In this document: one piece after another, positions 56,884 through 64,000 of the stretch
Layout of the letters: the number at the start of each line of letters is the position of its first letter
Numbering within the stretch: position 1 is the stretch's first letter
Source of the DNA: Emmonsiellopsis sp. PD_33
Lineage: Eukaryota; Ascomycota; Eurotiomycetes; Onygenales; Ajellomycetaceae
Assembly: GCA_032988165.1 (NCBI GenBank)
Contig: JANTQF010000022.1
Span: 62,001-126,000, forward strand
Reading direction: 5' to 3'
DNA length: 64,000 bases
Program-made: the position numbers and the translations under genes
Notes under the pieces: model-generated
Databases searched by the model: none
What the model saw: the letters and a program-made list of their open reading frames with translations, nothing else
What the model was told of the DNA's origin: nothing

Positions 56884-57504
56884 TAGTGCAATGTAATGCA
56901 ATGGAATAGAATGTGGGACAAGCATGAACTGAATGGAACATGACATGACATGACATGGGGCATGGTAAGACGGGGTGGGAATAGAATAAAATAGGGGGTG
57001 GAGTTGGGAGCTTTTCTTATTTTGCTTTGCATTGTCTTGTTAAGAGGTGGTGTTGTAACTATCGCTAGTGCATATGGGGGTTCGCGGGCAGGAGAGAAAT
57101 AGAAGACAGAAACTTTGTCTTAATACCGCTCGATATACCCAATCACGGAGTTTTTTGCAAGAATAATGCGTTGCTTGTCAAAAAAAAGGGAGGGTGTTGG
57201 GGGGCCGGGTCCCGAGGTGAATGGGGGAAATAACAGAAGGCGAAAAAGAAGGAGAATGAATGAAGATAATCTAGAATGGGATATGAATGCAAGTTAAGTG
57301 GAAGAAGAAGTCATTGGGTGGTTGGGAAAAAGGAGTTCAAAAGGGGGTTGTTTTCATGGAAAAACTAACTAAGTTTTGAAGAAGTGAATATAACTAGTTA
57401 CGAAGGCAAGTAAAAAAAAGCCAGACGGAAGGAAGAAATCCCAAACAAAAGAATCAAAGAACAAGAAAAACCCCCCCTTTCCAAAAACCAGAAATCCGAA
57501 TCGA

Positions 57505-57530
57505 TATCAAATCAAATCAAATCAAATCAA
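57505..57530. repeat. (ATCAA)n microsatellite
   Basis: About five ATCAA units in intergenic DNA. Confidence 0.8.
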
Positions 57531-58355
57531 GCGCCAACTCCGTAAAATAGATTCGTCGCGAATAATCAAGCACGTTACATACCAAAATCATAAAAACTTA
57601 AAAGTGGGAAAACGCCAGTGGGTCCCGATACTCCGATGCTCGTGTCTGAATAAGAAAAAAGAAAAAAAGAGAAATAAACAACGAAATGTAATTCAGAATC
57701 CCGTCCCATAAATCCCGTACCATATATCCCGTCCAGCCAACCGACCCGACCTTGACCCCTGCCCTATCCAGCCGTGCTGATAAAGCACGGTCAGGCAAAT
57801 AACGTCTCAAAAGTGAACGAAAAGTATGAAGCGGGGATGAAATGGAGGAATAAGAGGGAATGTGGAATCGAGGACGGCGGCGGGTTGTGTTAGATAAAGG
57901 GGATGGGCGACAGGGAGAGCAAAGCAGGCAAAAGTGCTAGGACCGGGAGAAATATTGGTGGTCGACAAGAGGCTGAAAAGGGGGAAATAGGTCATAACCC
58001 AGCAGACCAAGAAGTAACTCCTTATTCGAAATGCGGCCGTTTCAAAATGTCCAATGTCCCTGACACCTCTATCCTTGGCCGTTGTTTGTTCATTCTTTTG
58101 CAGATTCTTCAGTATGTTCGTTTTGTGGAAATATGGTGCACGGTTTCGTTCTATCTATAGAAGTACTAACACGGCGGGGAGCAATGATATCATCCCAACC
58201 TGTAGGACTTTTGCTGGAAAATAACAAGCCCGGCAGAGTCGACCTATACGCGCACGAGGTGAGATGCCGCTTTTCACAGGGGCTGGAGGCCGCGACTGGA
58301 CCCTCGCTCATGGGTCTTCTTAAAATAACGAGAGATGTAGAAACTAGTCGAACCG

Positions 58356-59734
58356 TTATTCTATCACTGGCTTCTTCATGTTCCCGACTATGGCCACTCC
58401 GAGATACTGTAAGGCTTGTGGGTCGTGCACTCGGATAATGGTAGGGAGCGGTAGCATAGGGTTGTCGGGGTTGATGTTCCTGGCATCTCTGGCGGCTTGC
58501 TCAATGGCTTCCATTTCCTCTTTGCACCCTGCATGGTCGAGCGGGCAAACCACGATTGGTTGCCGCAAGACGATATCTCTGGCTGAGGTTAAATGGGCCT
58601 AGACCATGGTTAGTGAAAAATGTCAACGACTGACTTTACGACGAATGTACCATACCTTTACCGTCAGGTAATATTCAATTTTATATAGCGTTGCCGTCGT
58701 AGTAAATCCACTGACCGCGTATGTCGGGAAGGCAGATTTCCCTCGTGGTAGAATTCCATCCGAGTCTCTGAGATCCCTTGAAGGAAACACGAGTCCCAAG
58801 TTCGTGATATATCCAGCCTCTGGGAGCTTTAGATTAACGTTCTCCGTTCGTTTAGTAAGGGTTTTGGTTTTTCGCTGCGGTTCGTCGCCTTCATGGTTAT
58901 ATATAATCTCTTCATCGATAGAGATGGTGATTTTTTGTATTGTTACCCGCCGGGCTTTATTCATCCAGTCCGGATTTGGAGAAAGTTTGACATATACGCT
59001 GACTGGATCTAGCGGCCCGTAAGACCATCGCGGAAGCGATATCCCTAATGTCACGAGATGATCCGTGACTTTCTCTGACGACTCTGGCCGGTTATACATG
59101 CCGAAGGTTGAAAGGGTATCGTATCTCGAAATTGGGACGGGAAAGGCGTATTTTTTCTGCTCCGATGGACCTTGTTGCACCATGACCACTAGCTCATAGT
59201 AGGTCTCTGCCGTCCGGCTGGGTAATTGCAGACTTGGAGGGGGTAATCGCCTCGACGACTCTTGTCCAGCTCTTCCATATGGTATAAATAGAACGAATGG
59301 GAGGTCCATCGCAATGATCTCTTCATGGTCACGGCCCATTGGGCATCGAAACAGCAGCATCTCCTTCCCCACAATATCCGTTAATTCCTTCCGTGGGGCA
59401 GCCAGGTGTCTCTTTGTTACTGAATCTGCCGATGGGTGTATGGTTTCTCGTCGTTGGAGGCATATTGTGACCATGGAAATGTTGACTGGGGCAGAAATGC
59501 CGACGAGGGGACGGATCTCGACTTTGCCTTCGATGCGCGGCTATTTCGAGTTAGCAAATGTAAATTCAAAGCCAAAATTGGCTTCTCAGAGCCCTCACTC
59601 TGTCACCAGGCGGAGCGGGATATAGGTATTATATGTGGGGTCAGGGACCAACTTACCAACGTCGCCGATATGCCAGGGTAGCCAACGAGAAAGTTGCTGT
59701 TGGGTGGCCCTGACACACGCACGAATGCGGCCAT
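58356..59734 (-). CDS. Arrestin-like (N-terminal arrestin fold) protein
   Basis: Exons 59657-59734, 58656-59540 and 58356-58598 join in phase 0 to give 401 aa. The N-terminus FVRVSGPPNSNFLVGYPGISATL followed by PRIEGKVEIRPLVGISAPV, SMVTICLQRRETIHP and LPFVLFIPYGR is the fungal alpha-arrestin-like pattern: a beta-sandwich beginning near the start, with a second sandwich from about LGISLPRWSYGPLDPVSVYV. Alpha-arrestins guide ubiquitin ligases to membrane cargo. I do not see a clear PPxY motif, and the chain is short, so its partner is open. The end is LGVAIVGNMKKPVIE. The only in-phase ATG is at 59734. Confidence 0.8.
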
Positions 59735-62686
59735 CTTGCTCCTAAGCGGACTCCTAATTCACCATCAGAAGTAGACAGAGGAAATCGATGTGGCTCAATA
59801 TTATTCCGGAGTATCTGGCAGTAGCGTTTGTCGCGGCGGGCTTGAAGCCGGCGCATGAAGATCTAGAATGTCTCAAGTGTGACTCCCCGCCTCTGCTGGC
59901 CTGATGGGTCCTCCGCCTTGTCGCAGGGGTGACGAATCCTGGGGCGGCGGCTGGGCGAATATGGAGCGGGCGAGTAAGCGAGCGGAGAGGATATGAGGCT
60001 GCGAGGGAGGAAGGGCGGTGGCCGGAGGGGAGACCAAGGCGGTTAGAGAGAGGAAAGCGATGTGGGTGGGAACAATCTCTCCAGTGGAATGGTGACGGGA
60101 TGGCAGAAGCGCAGGCGTCAATCGCTCCTAGACGGCCGACGATTGGCGGTTGGCAGGGCAAGCTTGTCGGGATGTGCAGCAGGCGTCCAGGCGGGCGCTG
60201 AAACGTGGGACATGTACTGCCGCGATTTGTTTTGCGGCGATGAGAACGTTGACTGGGGAAGCAGACGTCTCCCAGGACCTGGAATCAAAACCAGGCGAAG
60301 AGAATACGGAGGGCGGAAAGTCGCTGGTGAGAGTCTGGAGAGAGCAAGCAGCGGTTTAAGGCTGGAGTGGCCGGTGGTGGCTTAACCTTGGATGCTGGCG
60401 TTACGCGCAGCAAGCAGTCGTCATTGCTGGCTTGGGTGGAGTGTACGGCCACAGCAATGAGGGTCTCCAAGTGCAACCAGACCAACGCGAGATGGAGAGG
60501 GTGAGATGAAGCCGGGAGGATGGCGTCTTGTCAGTTGTCGATGTTGATGCGCAGCTGTGGTGGAGAGAGGGGGGTGGTGTGTATTTGGGACCGAAGGAAC
60601 AGGTATCAGGTACTTCCATTGCGGCCTGTTTTGGCGCATAAGCTAGGTACCTGCTACCTAACACGCATTACAGTACATACGCCGGCTCGTGCGGGCCAGC
60701 CACAGCCAATACGCGTGATTACGCAAAAATACAGCCGCATCAGCCGCATCTCCTGGTCTCTGTTTTGAAGCTTGACAAACTGTGATATAAAATTGCCTGT
60801 AGCCCTTCTTGCGTCCTCAGTTTTCAACCATGAAATCCCCCCCTTTGCCCGGCCATGCCAGTCCTCCCTGAGCTCTGACTGTGTCTGCCCAAAGAATAAT
60901 TACCGCCCCCAGCCCGCTTCTGATCCTCCTGGATCCAGTGCCCACCCCAGCCGCCCTTCAGCTGTGTCCTCAAACCCACAACCACCCCTGGACACTGTGA
61001 ACAGAGTCCCTTTTCACCCCCCCAAAAGACCAACTGGCTTCGTGGTTTGGACGGTCATCCCAAGAATACGGATATGGCGGCGCCAGACGACACTACGTAC
61101 CGGGATCACTACGAGCATCAGAATCAAAAGAATGCGCACTGCAACGTTTCTCCCGCAAAACACGGGCTTGCGGCTCAACTGCTAGTCCGGCCAGCATGCG
61201 CCCAGCCCTGCCAGCGGATGCCGAAGAATGCCTTGCGCCAGCGCATCAGGACCCCAGGCTAGCTAATCAGAAGATGGGACGACACCGATGCCACCCCGCT
61301 AGTTACGGAGTACGGAGTTACGGAGGAGCATCGCAACAAACCATCCATGATTAATAAAAATCGTCTGGCGACGACGATGCGCGACTGCTGATTTTTTATT
61401 CAACAATAACTAGGTAATCCCTCCCAGTCTCCAGTTGTCTCTCATGAACCACTGCCTGCCTGGGTATTTCCGCCCAGATCTCCTCAGGATCACTACCTGG
61501 GCAGACACCGTGCCGTGGCCCTGATTCAGCGGTATTCTGCCGCATGGTTCACTTCAAAGCATGCCATAACTACCAGATAGCACAGTATGGATGTCTTTAC
61601 CAATGCATGCTTCATCAGCCCCCAATCCCGACCTCGGGACCCTGGCTAGACTCACGTGACCTAATCCATCCCCGGCCTGGCATGGGCCCTGGTCAGTCCG
61701 ATGGATTCTGACATTTGACAGGTATTCTACTTTGGGATGGAAATAACCCTTTCAATCTCAGTATCCAGCCAGCTGACAGACATTACACATACGCCAAAGT
61801 TGTGTCTTTTCTATATGGAGAGACGGACCTTGAACTTTGAAGTATCTATCACGCATTGTTCACACATGAGAAGCTTTGGCCGCGGGAATAGTCGTGGATC
61901 ACCTTTCCACATGTGTTTAGATCCAATCCGCACTGTTATGTAGTGTTGCTTCCCTCACCTGGATATAAATCTAGGATTGGATGGTCAACTCCTACACTCC
62001 TACCGATACAGAACATATTGAGCAGCGTCAAGAATATCTTTCTCGGCAATGAGAAACAGAGCCCCTTATTCATATACAGCCAAAAGGCGCGCCGATGGCC
62101 AAAGCTGAACGGGCTCGCAAATAATCCCGTCTGTTCACCGCTAAAGGGGGTAAAGAAAAGGGTGTGTTAGTCTGAACCTTGCCTGAGATTTTCTGCCTCA
62201 AAATTGGGCCCTCGCCATTAAGCGGAGGAGATTGCTGAATGGCAGATGCGATGACCCACGCAAGAATCAATAGGGAGACAATGATCCCAATCCAGGAACC
62301 GAGGGCAACAATTATTCCTGCAATTTGTGTAGCGGGAAATATCGACCACCCTCCTCCCCCTCTCAACCCCCCTGGGAAAGATGATCTCTAAACCACTTAG
62401 CTGTCGAGATCCCCTTGCTTTTTACGCGCCTATCAGGACAATGTTGTTTCGCCTTTTAAGGACGGGCTGTTGCTCCCCTAAAGGCTAAAACTTTCCCTCT
62501 GGAGGAGTTCCAGCCTTTGGATTTATGACGGTGCCTAAGAGAGGCTTGATCTCTCTATCTTTGCCTCCTTCTACTTCATTACTTCACCCAACTTTTCTGA
62601 TCTCATAGTATCTTTTCTCGGGTCATTGTCTTCTTCATTGAGTTCCATGTATATCCAGGCCATTACTTTTCAGCATGCAGCGCTAG
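59735..62686. other. 3.0-kb gene-poor region
   Basis: Between the arrestin-like gene and the PD-(D/E)XK-like gene. Several short frames exist, none with a domain, signal peptide or splice support. A short direct repeat of TTACGGAGTA-like words lies at about 61303-61323. Confidence 0.45.
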
Positions 62687-63778
62687 GCCCCGCCCCCGTC
62701 AGTCAGTCTTCATACTCCTCACTATATCCTCAGTCAGCCGCTTCCCCGAATCCTTACTCGTGAACCTTACCGAACAACTGGCTCCGCTCTCCATTCATCC
62801 TACTATGCAAAACATCTAGTGAGGTGGAACATAAGCACCGATGTCAAAGAGGCTACAGCTGATACCCACTTGAAGAAGGATCCCTTGGATGCTGATGTAC
62901 AAGTCATCTTGCAAAGCCCATTCCGTGTCAAGGCAGAACATTATCTTTGCGGTGATGAGCAAAGTGTTTGTGGTAGATATTCCCACAATGCTTTGGAGCC
63001 CGTAACAGCTGTAGCATACCTGCATGGTCTCAGGGTGCGTTTTGGTGACCACAAGGCATCACAAGAGAACCACAACTCAAAGACCAAGCATTATATCCCA
63101 GATTTTGCTGGCATGTTTTGCCCCGCCCTGGACTTTACAGCCCTAGCAAACCTTACAAAGGATAACCCCAAGCACCAGCCGCAGATGCGGATCGTGGGGG
63201 AAGCAAAAACCCACTGGAAACACAATTTGACACAATTCTTCAAGGCGGCTACAAAAGCCGAAGATAAAGATAAAGATGAAACACACCTTCGGCATGCTCT
63301 AGGTCTGCTCCTCCTTCCTACCCTGTTTACATTGATTAAGGCTGAATTTTTTCTAGGCCAGATTGCAGCCTATATGCACCTATTCGAAATGCGATTCGCC
63401 TTCCTAACGACGTACGATTGTACTATTTTCCTCATGCAAGATATTGTCGGCGAAGACAATGAGCCTGTACTCTACTTCACGGAACCCATACGGGCGCAGC
63501 CAGAGAATGAAAACACCCCTTCTGTCCGGCAATACCTCTACTTTCTCATGCTCTGTGCTTCCCAGAGTGACAACTTCAAATTCATCAATACTACTCCCTT
63601 CGATGAATGGGTTGTTGGTGGTGCGGCAGATCTCCCGAAATATCAGGTTCCAATGACACCTGTAACCAGACATCCATTGATCCTGGACATCTTTTACCAA
63701 ATGACGCCAGCGCCCAGAAGTGAAACTTCAGAATCAGAGCCGATGCCACTGTACATTACTCCCTCTAGGGATTGGTAG
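62687..63778 (+). CDS. Hypothetical protein with PD-(D/E)XK-nuclease-like signature, 5' end unresolved
   Basis: The frame is open from 62687 to a TAG at 63776-63778 (about 363 codons) but has no ATG before about residue 142 of the open frame. Either an upstream exon with the start is missing or the 5' end is broken. A methionine-led frame starting at 62647 overlaps it in another frame and ends near 62760, which would fit a single frameshift. The core has YIPDFAGMFCPALDF followed about 30 residues later by RIVGEAKTHWKHN. The spacing and sequence resemble the Asp...Glu-x-Lys pair of PD-(D/E)XK nuclease-fold proteins. Similar fungal proteins occur in large families near kinase-like domains. Function is inferred only. 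The last helices (LGLLLLPTLFTL, IAAYMHLFEMRFAFLTTY) look ordered. Confidence 0.55.
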   Translation, partial: APPPSVSLHTPHYILSQPLPRILTREPYRTTGSALHSSYYAKHLVRWNISTDVKEATADTHLKKDPLDADVQVILQSPFRVKAEHYLCGDEQSVCGRYSHNALEPVTAVAYLHGLRVRFGDHKASQENHNSKTKHYIPDFAGMFCPALDFTALANLTKDNPKHQPQMRIVGEAKTHWKHNLTQFFKAATKAEDKDKDETHLRHALGLLLLPTLFTLIKAEFFLGQIAAYMHLFEMRFAFLTTYDCTIFLMQDIVGEDNEPVLYFTEPIRAQPENENTPSVRQYLYFLMLCASQSDNFKFINTTPFDEWVVGGAADLPKYQVPMTPVTRHPLILDIFYQMTPAPRSETSESEPMPLYITPSRDW

Positions 63779-64000
63779 AGCACAACACTACAATATCCAA
63801 GCAAGCGTATTTACAACTCGACGACTGGCCAGTACGTTATAATCAATAATCAGACCATAGACGTGGAACTCTTCGGTTAGGCTGGAAGCGAGGATGGTAG
63901 CAACCACGACTCAGGGGGTGACAGCAACAAGAGTAGCGGGCATGATAATGGCAGGGGCAGTCCAACCCGACATGGCCACGCACCCATCAAAACAACGGCC

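Larger units (their letters stand above)
56395..58355. other. 2.0-kb gene-poor region
   Basis: Between the 83-aa gene and the arrestin-like gene. Rich in short tandem repeats and A-rich purine runs (57180-57480). No open frame with family features. Confidence 0.45.

Overview
The window is nuclear DNA of a filamentous ascomycete (Pezizomycotina). Eurotiomycetes is my best guess; this is inference from gene content and intron style, not a database match. Supporting signs are short GT-AG introns (46-100 nt), often with CTAAC-like branch sites, and typical fungal genes: a two-subunit ATP-citrate lyase encoded head to head, a CFEM GPI protein, and a fungal NLR. Almost all genes are spliced. The exon joins given here were checked for reading phase by hand, and they sum to whole codons except where stated.

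Layout. 0-5 kb: 3' part of ribose-5-phosphate isomerase, BUB3 (-), GPN2 (+) and POP5 (-). 5.5-6.4 kb: a broken FTA2-like kinase-fold gene. 7.5-12 kb: the divergent ATP-citrate lyase pair aclA/aclB sharing an 858-bp promoter. 13.8-15.4 kb: sterol C-14 reductase (ERG24 type). 16.5-24.9 kb: an accessory-looking block with a seven-exon NLR-type protein (alpha/beta hydrolase, NB-ARC, TPR) head to head with a two-TM protein of unknown function (DUF6601-like), an F-box-like gene and a small secreted protein. 28.0-28.7 kb: CFEM GPI protein. 33-41.5 kb: DNA polymerase delta subunit 4, an amidase, an F-box-like protein, ORC6 and the queuosine-salvage protein QNG1. 42.9-56.4 kb: UBA2 (SUMO E1), a mitochondrial-type SDR/3-oxoacyl-ACP reductase, tRNA-Ala(AGC), an UNC93-like membrane protein, a cysteine-rich GPI-type protein, elongin C, SEN54 and an 83-aa unknown. 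58.4-63.8 kb: an arrestin-like protein and a protein with a PD-(D/E)XK-like signature whose 5' end does not resolve.

Most genes are single-copy housekeeping functions: acetyl-CoA supply, ergosterol, tRNA processing (POP5, SEN54, QNG1), DNA replication (ORC6, POLD4), mitosis (BUB3) and ubiquitin/SUMO (UBA2, elongin C). They do not form a pathway cluster. The least explained parts are the 16-25 kb block and the gene-poor stretches at 25-28, 28.7-33, 56.4-58.4 and 59.7-62.7 kb. The best candidate for something undescribed is the NLR plus its divergent membrane-protein partner; that they act together is inference only.
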